From NCBI RefSeq assembly GCF_001949145.1, contig NW_019091581.1, positions 326,697-346,611 of the forward strand: DNA of 19,915 bases, written 5' to 3'. The notes under the pieces were generated by a model, which made no database searches, was not told the origin of the DNA, and saw only the letters and a list, made by a program, of their open reading frames with translations. How positions within the stretch are numbered: the stretch's first letter is position 1; every line of letters begins with the position of its first letter. Position numbers and translations under genes: made by a program. Of the stretch, positions 1 through 12,300 are shown piece by piece. The DNA comes from Acanthaster planci. Taxonomy: Eukaryota; Echinodermata; Asteroidea; Valvatida; Acanthasteridae.

Positions 1-1950
1 AATTTTCAAGTCAGAGAATAAACTACGATGAAAGGACTCTGATCTCTTACTCATGACAGGACTTGTGATGGACTAACCTAACACTGCACATTGTACGTCT
101 TTTGTGATTTATCTTCTTAAACATCCCTTTTGGTTGAAGTGAATTAAAAAGTGACGTCATGCCTTTCTGGACGATTGAGAGCGCTTTACTGTGATTTCAA
201 TCTGTAGGAATTTCATGGAAATGGGAGGATGCCCTGTGTTAGCTTAAACCAAAAGCACCCATTGTTTTTACAAGCTAAAAGCCAAGGGTGGATCCAGTAC
301 CAAAATGGAGGAGTGGGGAGTGGATTTGGTTTGCTTTTTGAATTATTTTAAGGGTTTTGCAACATTTTTGGGTTTTTATACACAGTTCAAAAGATAACTA
401 CAGCATTTTGCAAGCATATGCAACACGTGAGACTCTTACCTGCATGGTAACCTGCATCATCAACTTAGGAGATTTCATCGTTGGTCAGTCCATTCGCACC
501 ACGATGCAAGAGATACAATAGCCAGCCTCAACATAGGCAGCTATTGCAGTACATTCACCTAGCAATCAGGCCTTCGCTAATCTAAACACGGGGAATGAAA
601 AAAAATACAAGCAAAGTAAAGTTAGGTTTTTCAATCACAAAGTTTTTTAAATGAGCAAAAGGACAGCCTGTAAATCTGTCGTTCTTTTGGTATCAAATCA
701 AAAGTGGAATATCAAACAATACCCCTTGAGTGATTCCTATTACCATGGCTGCCATCATAGTCTGTGCAGCAGGGCAATTATCATTTATCCAAGTGTTTGA
801 GTAGTGTCAAGCAATGACCAAATACACTGTGGGTTAGAGACTTCAAATATATGACGTAAAATAGCCCAGTCATGAATAAAATGAATACATGTGAACAGCC
901 TCTAACTCAAAGTCAGTAAGAGTCCAACACAACCTAAGCCACTGCACAAGGAACAGATTTTGAATCTACCTGTGAGAGACATGAACACATTTGGGCCTTC
1001 AAAACTGGCACACCTTGTGGCTTTCAACACTTAGTCTCTATTCTTGCTGTTGGCGTGACATCACTATGGCCTTCTAATGCACCACTAAGGGACAATATTC
1101 CCCTCCGTGCTGTTCAACAATATATATTAGACACAGTTTATAGTCCATAAAAATTAGGTCAATTAAATTGGATACTTTTATGTCACAGTGTCTCTGAATA
1201 GCTTGTCATTATGTCTTTCATTACACACCCGGCTGCCAACTCTTGAGCGCAAGTCTTTGGCATCTTGGGTTATTCTCATGCACATTTGGAATTTTCATGC
1301 CGAAAATGAAATGAAATAAAAGCTCACTTTAAAAATTCCTTGGGGCCTTTACATTTGGTCCAACACTAAAATATAAAGGTACTGTGTAACTGTAGGGTTG
1401 CTATTTTTGACAAAAATTATTGCCAGGAAAATGTTTCATTTCTGATATGCTGTTTCATTATTTCAATAGATTTGTGTTTTAAAAACCTTGTAAATGGAGA
1501 AAATAACCTTTGTCAACACTATTGGGACCACACATGATGGTGTATTTACAGGGTAACAGAAATAGAAAACATTTGAGTTTTTAAAAATAACAATAAATGC
1601 GTAACCATGTCATAAGCATTTAATGTTTACACCATTAATTGTGACCCAAAAAATGAATAAAAAAATCCTCTTTTGGCCGTTCGTGCTTGGCCATGATTAA
1701 GGCCATTTTCTGGATTTTCAACAACTTTCACTGGACCTTCAGGAGTGTTCTTAGATACGTGTCAATCAGGTATTTTGGGTTTTGTCTTAGCTGCTTGTAA
1801 TCAACAGCAAAAGATCCACAGCATCTGAAATTGGACTAAAGTAGCAAGAGGAAAAAGTACAAAATGAAACATCTGCATCAATAAAGATACTGCCTTCAGA
1901 ATCAAGAATGTGCTGATGCACGCAAAAACTACATATCCAGAGACAAGCGT
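1..1950. other. 3' flank, no gene recognised
   Basis: AT-rich sequence with frequent stops in all frames and no open frame long enough to note. Plus-strand AATAAA words occur near 18, 875 and 1315, but nothing upstream shows a plus-strand gene for them to end. I see no RNA gene or clear repeat. Confidence 0.5.
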
Positions 1951-1954
1951 ATTA

Positions 1955-3275
1955 TTCCATCAAGAAACTTTATTCCATCAAAATTCAAACACATTTAAAC
2001 ATTACCGAACCCCCCCAAGAATCCATTAACCATTAAAAGCCTAAGTCTTACAATGTCAATTTATGGCAAACCAAATAAAAGGGTAGGAAGATAAAACAGA
2101 CTTGACTCCATAAACTACGGACGGTCCTCATTTAAGGAAACAATAGAGACAACAACCTCATCTCAGTGCAAGGTACAGACTTGGGCCTCCAAAGCATGTG
2201 AAAGTGAGCAAGATCTTCAACACACTTGAACAGGGCTTAAATGAGAAATCTGCCATGGAAACTTCAACCGAGACCTGGGCTTTCACTGCTGCCTCGTGGT
2301 TTGTGACCAGCAATGTACGCCACCATTTTTTTTTCAAGGAAGCAGCACACCATGTAGAGTTCCATGGGACACACAACTACCTACAACTACCAGGTCACTG
2401 CAATGCAGTGTGCTCTGAAGCGCTTTGGTTTTAATGCCTACACTAGTCTTGGGTCATTCCAACTGCTCCAGTGGACTTTGTGATCTTCACTGCCCTACGG
2501 TCAACTAATTCCATCCCTGTTGGATTAAATTTGATAAAATCCACCTCAACAAAGAATGAACACCAAAAAAAAAATAATAATAACACATGCTGAAAAAACC
2601 CCATCAATCATGACCACTTGTTTCAGTAAGAAAGTTGTGAGCAAAAAATTCATTTCAAGAATCTATTAAAATATTCAGTGAGATCTCATTTTCTTAAGTA
2701 CTGAAGATTTTCTCAAAAGCATTCGTGGATGTATTATTTATCTTCACATTTGAAAACCAGAAAGTGATTGCTTTTTGTCAAAAGTTTAACACCACACAAA
2801 AACTACTGAAAGGAAAAACAGATTAACAAAACCCTTTAAGAAAAAAATAATCAAATTTTGGACCAAAATGTTCGATTTGCGGACACTTTCATTGTTTCAA
2901 CTAAAGAAGCACTTCCGCAAAAAGCACACAATCTGTGGATATTTGACTGAATTTGGCAAGAAATATTTGAACTTCAAACGTAATTCTGAACACCCAAAGT
3001 GCAAAATCAACAGAAATTTTCCAACCAAAAAAAAAGCTAAATTTAATCATTTGAACAACAAAACACCTCAAAAAATTTCAACAAAATCAATTAATAAAAT
3101 TAATGGAAATTCCTATCACCTGCATGCTATTAATCTAATAAAATACTCTCTTGTAGAAAAGTTTTCTGTCGAAAATAGAGAAAAAGATTTCAACGCCTGA
3201 AAAATTATCCATAAATCCCCAAGATTGTCAGTTGGCTTTCATCATTCCAAACTAGGTCAGAGGTGATCACAAGGG
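1955..3275 (-). other. Probable 3' untranslated region of the GTPase gene
   Basis: From the TGA to the first canonical minus-strand AATAAA is about 1.3 kb with no convincing coding signal. The stretch at 2540-3200 (plus-strand reading) is very A-rich, so the mRNA would be U-rich there. A 110-codon plus-strand frame at 2868-3200 is lysine- and asparagine-rich because of this composition and is not taken as a gene. The true end is inferred, not seen. Confidence 0.45.
1969..1974 (-). promoter_or_regulatory. Candidate polyadenylation signal AATAAA
   Basis: TTTATT on the plus strand is AATAAA in gene sense, the first canonical hexamer I find after the stop codon. The following 50 bases in gene sense are T/G-rich (TTGTCTCTGG, then TAGTTTTTGCGTG), as expected for a downstream element. 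An 11-base direct repeat (TATTCCATCAA) surrounds it. Confidence 0.4.
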
Positions 3276-3332
3276 TCAATTGAGGTCATGGGCAGCCACA
3301 CTCTGTTGCAAATACTCAGAGTAAAGTTTCTC
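3276..3332 (-). CDS. Coding exon I: last exon with stop codon
   Basis: The acceptor CCTTTTCACAG is followed in phase 0 by 18 codons (EKLYSEYLQQSVAAHDLN) and TGA at 3276-3278. The exon continues as 3' untranslated sequence. It joins in frame to exon H, extending the probable cytosolic tail to about 46 residues after the second span. The final HDLN does not match the K/HDEL retrieval signal. No CAAX box or dilysine signal is visible. Confidence 0.87.
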   Translation of the reverse strand, partial: EKLYSEYLQQSVAAHDLN

Positions 3333-6300
3333 CTGTGAAAAGGAAAAAAAAAGCATGGTTAAGAACGACAGCTTAAGCTTAAGTTAAGGAGTCAGGTTGG
3401 CAAAGTAGTTTTTTCCTTGCCTTTTGCCTCTGCGGCTCGGGTTCGATTCTCGCCTTGGTTCACATGTGCATTGGGTTTTCAGTCCCTACATGCACCTGAT
3501 TCTGTGGGTGTCACCCAGAAACTTCTTCTCTGGGGTTTCCTCCCACCTCTAAAACTGTAACTGCTTCTTGTTGTCTTCTCTCTACAGATGTAGGTGGATG
3601 TGGGCTGTTTGGTGGCTGCCTGAGGTGCCCTTGAATGTCATTTGCTGGATCACGTTTAATGTCTTCATTGTACAGCATATTTGAACATATCTGCATGAAG
3701 CTTGCGCATTATAAATGAATAAATTATTATTAAGTAACAAACACTGGGACAAAGGCTTTCATTCCTGCTCAACGCAGGGTTCAATATACTCTTTAGCCCA
3801 GTGAACCAAGGCCAGTGATTGTAAACATCAGTCTTGCAGCATCAGTTCAACTCCTGCAGTTTAACAGATTTCCAACATATTTATCTATGAGTTACTCTCA
3901 AATTTTTGTAAAAGAGAAATTCGGCTTCACTTTCTTTGGGATAAAGGTACATATATATATATACAAGCATAGGCATTTCATGACACGCACATGTAACTTT
4001 TGGGAGAGCACATGTTTAACAAGACAGCCGGATCATTCACTTTGGTTACTTGTGTTGGTCATGTAAAGTGTGTTTTAATCAAGTGAAATCTGTGTGGTAC
4101 ATGTATCGGCCGTGTGGTCCAGTTGTTTTTGTCATTAATTCTGACCCCTGCACTGAGTCCTAAATGCATGTACATTGAGAATATCTGACTTCGGATTACA
4201 GGTGTCGGTGAGTTCAAACACACAACAGAAACCCACTTCCTTTTTCAAGCAAATCTGCTTTTAAAAAAAAAGATGGTAAAAAAAGAACCATACAGCTCGG
4301 TGCACACAAAAATTAGGCTAGGGAGTCGACAGAAGTGTCATTTTTATCAAACATTCGAATCAAATAAAAAAAAAAAAATAATTTGTATCACTTTCAAGGT
4401 TGGTTCAGGGAACAAAACTTGTCCTTTGTTTGGGCTTTTGCACAGTTCACAAATATAATCACTCCAACAATGACCACATTACCAAATGTTCTGCTTGAGG
4501 ATAATTAAAGGGCTTCCGTTGCCAAGGGCATTGTTTCTCACCTTGGTTACCCTCACGTGGTTCTGGACAAAGTCCTTCTGTTCGCTCAGCACTCGTTTCT
4601 GTTTCCGACTCAGCGTTGACTTTAGCCTGGTGGAGAGAGAGAGAATGCCAATTAGATTACATTTTACTAGCCAAACGTTCAAATAAGAGGTCGTAATCTA
4701 CAACCAAATAAGCTTTCAAGGATGGTGTAACTGAAGCACGTGCTGCCATTCAGAAGTGTGATTTGGACCAGTCTGGAAATTTGTGGTTGAAGAAATTGTA
4801 CTGTTTGAAAAAAATGCACACACAAACTTCACGTTTGCAAACGTTATCACCAATTGCTCTTCAGTACATGTCATAAAACACTGGACAGCTCACAACAGAG
4901 ATCAAAACTATGCATAACTGCATCCACTGAACTCTACATTTTCGCTGTGACAATGCCACAAAGTAATTTTCAGCATGTGAGCTGCTGAAATATTCTATGA
5001 CCAAGACTGCAACCACACACCCCAGTAAGTTTGCTCAACCACTAAACTCTGTGCAACCTCTTAAGACAGCTTAAATCATTCACGAGGTAGGCCGCAATTT
5101 CCACACTGCATTCACGACATCACCAATGGCATAGGAGCTTGTCAATCAATGTCACGAACGGCTGGCATTCCATTTCTATTTCAACCCCTACAACTCCCAA
5201 ACCCATGAGCCAAAGGTATGTTCCCACACTCGAACAGCCAATCAGCTTCACAGGTCAGGGGTGAGATTGAGGGCCCCATAGCAGCGTATGGTAGGATCTG
5301 TGGTATACATTTCTGTCTGTCTGAAGGCACCTTACAAACAACTATTTCTTGTGTTTCATATCAACTTTTACCATGTCAAAACAACTTAATGATTAAACTC
5401 GGGACTTCCGCGAGTTGAAAACAGATTGTCTGAAAAATCCTGAAAAACCAGGACAATTTTGAGGAAAAAATCCTGAAGTCAGGAAAAATCCTGACAACTC
5501 TCACACCCGACAGGTTCGCATCCCTGATTCAGCTTCTCTGCCCCCCCTTCCGAGAATACACCAAACTGTTTTTGAGGTAGCATTTCAACTTGAGAAAAAC
5601 TACCTCAAAGCACTCTGCACAAGAAACATACATACATGTCCATGAATGACATAAGCAGATACTGATCTGTGCACAACAACAGATCCATCCCCGCCCCCCA
5701 ACCCCCCAAAAAATAACGAGATGAAGCCAACTAACCTGGTTGACATTTTAGCGAGGACCAGGAGGAGGAGAGATGAGACGACGAGTCCAATGAGAGCGTA
5801 GAGATGGTAATCCCTAGGTATCGATTCCCACATGGAGCCTATGGGACGCTGTATCAGGAAGATCAACCACAAAAGAAATGGAGGTGAGTTGAAAGTGAGT
5901 ACTGAGTATTTCACTGCCAAAGTTTACAGAAGTATTGCTATGCATCCAAAGCTCAAATTTGTTGTTTTTTTTCCGATCAAAAAACTTTATTCGCTGTCTC
6001 CAGTTCATGTTGCTGATCGCAACAGTTAAGTATATGGTGGTTAAAAAGCACTCATAAAGTACATGACTGTTAAAAAACTGGTACATGGGAGACGAATACA
6101 TTCACATTGGGCATGTCCGATCAAGACCCATAATTAACCACAGGTCAACTATCTCTGATCTAGCACATGCGAGTCGCTGATGATTGGACTGGTCAAGTCG
6201 ACTATTTGTGACCAGCCTGGTGAGGTTGGTTGCGTTGTTGGTTGCCATGGCCATTTTAATAACACAGTGCAAAGATGACCATGGCAAGAAAGCATGTCGT

Positions 6301-9300
6301 CCATATCAAAGATCTCGTCCACAAAACAAACCAGCCACCACATTTCTCACAGTCAAGTCACTGAACCAATCGAGGTTGTTGACCCATGACCAGGCAACGG
6401 TTGACTCAAGTCATTAGTACTTCGACTTCATTGCACATGTGCTGAGTGCATCAAGAACCAACCACAAGCTAACTACTGGTCCTTGACTGAACAAGAACCA
6501 TTAATAAGCCTTTTGCAAGTTAAATTGGAATAAAATCTGGTACACTGAGTTCTTTAATTCCCATGAACATAAATGAAATTCTCCATACTGAAGCCACTGC
6601 TACTATATCTCCTCATTGGGGGCCAGCTTTTGCTTAGATTCTGGTTCATAAGAGACCCGTTGCCTTGCCCTGTTTTCGTTGGATAGGAAGGGCACATAGG
6701 AACCAGTCCATTCCAGAGATGGTGGTCTCTATACAAAAGCTTACCCCAAATCAAGAGGTATAGCAACAGTGTCTTTAAGTGTAGGGAATTCAAATTCTGT
6801 TTATGTGTAAATGGATAACTCAGTATGTCGGATTTCATTTAAATTTAACTTGCTAAAGGCATATTTTAAACTGGCTTCGAATGGTTATCAGAAATGACTT
6901 GATTAATAACCCAACTGCCAATACTCCGCGGGCCACTATTCCATGCAAGAACAAGAGAGGAACTAGAGATAACATTTGGTTTCTTCACTTGGAAACAATG
7001 TCACTTTTCTGAGAAAACACTGCATGTACACACATGTTTATGGTTCATCCTATAAATTCAGGATCCAACTGACACATTTTTGTGTCCCTGTTACACCTGA
7101 CCAGTGTAATCCGACACTGAAATATCACCGAATTTGATTTCAAACTGTTTCTATTTGTAGGGCAGGTCATTTGCAGTAATTTATCGCCCTTGGAAATTAG
7201 AGAATGTGTTCTGAACTTACAGAATAACATGTCCGACTTGACAGCGACACACACAAAAAAAATTGGACCCCTAATATATATAGACGGACCCTTATGTATG
7301 TTTGACACAGGACGTAGTAAGCACAAGCAACCAATTTCTGTTGATATATACATGTATGCTCTTACAGCATGTGCTGTGGGCTGCTTAAAAAAATTTTTCC
7401 TACCAAGTTGTCTTAAGGGCGGTGATGGGGGGCGTCTAATCAGACCTGATATTGTTGTTGAAAGTAACCATGTGTTATCCACCTTCTACGAAGAAGATAT
7501 TGACTAACCAGGTAAAGTTTTAATGTTTCAGCCCCGTTCTTCCCTAGTGTAGACACCAAGACATCGTTGGACACGTTGCTGGCCAGAAAGTTGACAAGCA
7601 GCACAGCCGGCAGGAGGAGGCCCAGTAGAAAGAAGATGAAGCCCTTGCCACGGGCACGGAGGTTGTAAGAATTGGCCGCTCTGGAAGGCAGGCGCAAATG
7701 AGGAACAAAGATCAAAACCTGAATTTGTTTAATGCTCTCACACCAGAGTTTCTAAAATCAAGTTCCCAAGTCTCCTTCCCCACCCCCACAAAAAATCCCT
7801 TGCTCTTTTAAGGTTAAGATTTCTACTGGCATCTTCACCGTTGTCACACCATTGGCAAAAGAAAAATTCAATCTGCTCAGTGTAATGAGCACGGAAAAAT
7901 GAGACAGACAAAACTCGGTCTGGTGCAAAATCTACTTCATGTTACATGTGAATTTTTGTCCGGGACTGGACTATTTCTGGGACACCTAGAAACCCCTCTG
8001 GTCTGATATCAGTCCTTAATTGCCCAAAAAACAACTCTCCAATTACAGGTGTGTCTGCCAAAACATCTAGTTGGGGGGAAAAAATTGTCCAAGGGAAAAT
8101 TCCTGAGAGATTGCCTTATCTCTGTTTCAGGGCCAACCAGAAAAGACACTGCCAAACTGCTTGATAGTTAAGTTGCATAAGATGTTCCACAAGTCCTACA
8201 CGTTCCAGTTTAAATGAATGGCTGGGTTTGGTGTTCCAGTCACAATTTGCATCTAGAGCATTTTAATTTTTCACTTGTGTTGTTTAAAACATATCCCCCT
8301 CCCCCTAAAAAAGCTCAAAAGCAGTGAAGTAGCGAAGCAGATAAAAAAATGAATTTCGCAGACCATGAGACAGGAAATGAATAAGAACGGGGACAGAGGC
8401 GCATTGGTGGCATCTTTTCTCCCTCACCTGTCCGAGTCCAGTCTCTTGTCAATAAGGCTGGCTATGTTCTCGCAATCTTTCTCTAGCGAGTTCAACGTGT
8501 TCTGTATTGTCTGATTGATGGCCTTCTCAATGTGGACGCACACTGTCTCAATCTGGTTTACACAGCGACTCTTCAAACAGCAAAGAAAAAAAAAAGCTTA
8601 TTGAAGAAGAGACCTTAAGCATAAACTGTCCGACAATTTGGGAGAAACTACCCATATGGACTTCAATTTTGGCTTCAAATTTGCATTTTCAAATCCAACC
8701 ATACATATTTAAATCTCCCTTGATTGATATTTGCACATTGAATCTTACTGGAAGGCCGCAAAAGCAAGCAATTTGTGACATCACGGTTAAAAATCAATCT
8801 GTGAATAACTTTTCAAACTTAGAAAGTCTGCCAAGAGTGTAGCCGTAGCCCACTTACCTTTGGATTCACTTCCCTTTCCACTCTAAGTATACAAAAGTGC
8901 AGCTAGGAATTTGAACTTTACATCAAATGCACACGACTTATTCACATTACGGTCAACACATGCATATTAACGTGAGGCTGGTAGCCCATGTGATGGCAGA
9001 TTTTCACAGCAGTCCAAATTGTGACCTTGGAACACAGAATGAGCTCCATGATAGACTTTTCAAAACAGTAGAATATTTTTGATTCCTGGACAGTACAGTT
9101 CTAACAAGAGCTTTTCAAAATGTGAGGGTACTGTTTGGAATTTGGAACATCAACTGTGAAATGTAGATATACATTTAGTTAGTTTGTTTGTTTTTTTAAG
9201 AAATACTCCTCACGGCATCAAAAACCATGATCTGTCATCTTAGAAAATGGAATAAAATTTGGTCTGAAAACAAAAACAGTTATTTCAAAGTCAAAAAGTG

Positions 9301-12300
9301 AAAGTAGAACAGAATTTACAGAATGAGGTTCACTTTAACCACAACACCTCAACCGGCCCTTCCAAACTTGGTTTTGCCACACTGTTCAAAAAAATATTGA
9401 TTTCCGACTTGATGCTCATTCTGCAGTGACGGGTCAGTTACATTCTGTGCTGGCCTACCTTGTTGGAGCTCTGCGTCGGGACGTAGATGGTGGGCATGTC
9501 GAAGCCCGTGCGGTTCAGGCCAGGCCGCTTGCACAGCTCCTGCACGATCTGCATCAGCACGCGCTGCCGGTCGCTCTCGTGGCCTGCCTCATCCGCCTTG
9601 CTTAGGTAGAACTTCATACGGTCGGCATGCGTCTCGTTCAGCTTCTCCACCAGGTTGAGTGTCCGCTTGCACAGCGCTTGGCCGATGGGATCGAAGAAGA
9701 CGAAGATCAGGTCCGCCAGGTTGCCTGAGAAGGGGTGGGGACAAGAGAAGTAAATGGGCGTCACACTGGAAGAGTCCTTCACTGAAGTCGACCCCATCTT
9801 AAGTCCCTGCATGTCCATTTCAGGTCCATCAGAAGACAACAAGCCTTAAGCCAAGTCAAACTATCAAATCAACTGTAACGTTCATATGTCATTGGTCACC
9901 CCATTACTTAGGCTCTTGTGAAAGGACTTGTGATTGGGCTCGAAGAGACTTATAATAAGCCATTTGTGAATTAAATTCGAATCAAATCTGGCACACCGAG
10001 TTATCTGATTGCACATAAACCTAACAATACTTCATGATTCGGGACAGGCTTTTGCATAGTGACCACCATCTCTGGAATGGACTGGCTCCTTTGTGCCCTT
10101 CTTATCCATTGAGAACAGCATATTGGTGCAAGGTGTCTCTTATGTAACTAAGCAAAAGCTTGCCCCGAATCACGAGGTATAGCAACAGTGTTTTTAGTAT
10201 GGAGAATTCAAATTGTTAATGTTCACGTGTATTTAAAGAACGCAGAGTACTAGATTCTATTCAAATTTAACTCACAAAAGGCTTACTGATAGGAACGCAT
10301 ATTTGCTGAGAGATCCTGTCATCCTAATTAAACATCACACTCTGGTACTTTTCTAGCTAGCCTGATCAAATCCTTTTATTTTCAACTTTGGTAATGAGGC
10401 ACTGTCAAATTACAACGTTAGTATCAAGAAAGAAGAAGTTACATGAAGTAACTCAGACAACTTTGAAAGTTCAAGTTTTATCCCTGTTACAGTGCGTTTT
10501 CATCAGCAATGAAGGACAGCTTCTGAAGATACGCTGCCACCAAGACAAATTCTTTAATTGAGACCCCTTTAGACAACCACAAGACCATTACAAGACCTCC
10601 AATCTGTCTTCAACTCACAAGCTATTCACATGAACAGCAACAAAAGCATTCCTTTGTCTTTCTTCAACCTGATACTCATGACTGGTTTTTTTGACAGTCT
10701 TCCCTGCACTAGTGCATTAAACTGTCATACCACACCGATTGAAGCCAGACATTTTATCGTCTACCTCCCCCCCCCAACTACTGGTACTTGACATTCTTTA
10801 CCCAGCCAGATGATGGCCTTGTCCACGTCAAAGGGATACTTCATGTCGCCATCCACCAGGCCGGGTGTGTCCACAAAAGTGACCAGGCTGAAGCGTTTCT
10901 GCTTGGACGTGCTGATCTCCGTCGTCAGGTATTCCACCACGCCTGCAAAGCAGAGAGTCAGGCAGGGTCTAAGGCCAGTTTAAAGTCCATCACATGGCTG
11001 AAAAATCAACGTGCTACCACCCTAGATGTGGTTTATAGTTGTCAAAGAACGTTGGCAATGTAGGTATAAAGAGTTTTAATGCCTGAACTCTGGAATGATC
11101 GCTGACCTAAATGTACCGGTATCTTGTCATGATTGGGCCGGTGCGCACGTATCTTGGTGCGCACGTATCTTCCCCCGTAATACGCACAGCCATATATCAT
11201 TGGATACACTGCTGGCCAGGAAATTAACGAGCAGCACAGCCAGCAGCAGCAAGGCAGAAGGAAGCCAAAACCCAGCCCTTGCAGCAGGCGTGGGAGCTTG
11301 TGGGAACTGGCTGCCCGAGAAGGCAGGCACAAAGAACAAGGCCTGAATAATTAACCTTAAAAGAGACAGGCTTTTTTTTGGGGGGGGGGAAAACCATCCC
11401 TTGGCCAGGGCTAAGAACTCAGCTGGCTCACATTGGATTGTTTTGAAATTTAGCATGTGTGCAAAGACTTTAATTATGAGAGTGTCTGTGAAGTTTGTAT
11501 CAGACGTAGGATTTTGTTGTTACAATTATTTGAAGTTAGGCCCTCCCGCATGCCAGCCTTTGTGCAGTGAGTATGTTGATGGGGAAATTTTTGGCTAACC
11601 CGTCTCCACAAGACTGGTATCAAAGTGACTGCAAGACACTACTGGGAAAAGCTTAAGGCTCGGTGGGTGAAAAAATGCAGTCAGAGAAAATGTCTGGGAT
11701 TCTCCCTCTCCCCCCTCCAAGAAAATGGGGGAGATAAAGAACCCCCCCCTCCACAAGAAGGTCCAAAATACCTGGCTCTTTTAGGGTTAAACCTCCTCAT
11801 AGCATGTTTATTGTTGTGACAAAATTTGAAGAAAGGATCCAACCTGCTTCATGTGATAGGCAATTTTTTACAAATGTGACATGAAAAATTTGGGCAAGCC
11901 TGGTGCAAAATCTAGTTCATGTCATCTGGATTTTGGTCTGGGACTGAACTTCCACCTGAAGTTTCCAGACAGCTGTGAACTAGGTGGGGTCTGATATTGG
12001 TCTTCAATTACCGACAAATTACTCTCCAATTACAGGGTATGTCTGCCACAATATTTGGGGAAAAAAAACAACAGGCCCTCCTCTGAACTTGCCTTATCTC
12101 TATTTCAGGACTTACAAAAAAATATACTGGCAAAACTACTGGACAGTTTGGTTGAGAAAGGGGCAGTTTCATATCCAACAGGTACCAGGTTCAAAATCTG
12201 GCAGTCACATTTTGTTGACAATTGTCAAAGATATAACAACAAATAGCTCCAAAACCTCTCAGCTGTAAAAGAGGCCATAAATATTACTTTTACACATATT

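Noticed and set aside
2868-3200. Plus-strand open frame of 110 codons rich in K, N and F
   Set aside because: It lies in the A-rich probable 3' UTR of the minus-strand gene. The composition explains the residues, and there is no domain, splice or codon-bias support.
3276-3287. C-terminal HDLN as an ER-retrieval signal
   Set aside because: It does not match K/HDEL at the last residue, and the basic tail after the second span is predicted to be cytosolic.
6242-6287. Inverted repeat around CCATGG in intron F-G
   Set aside because: A 12-base stem with a mismatch is common by chance, and no element boundaries or second copy were found.
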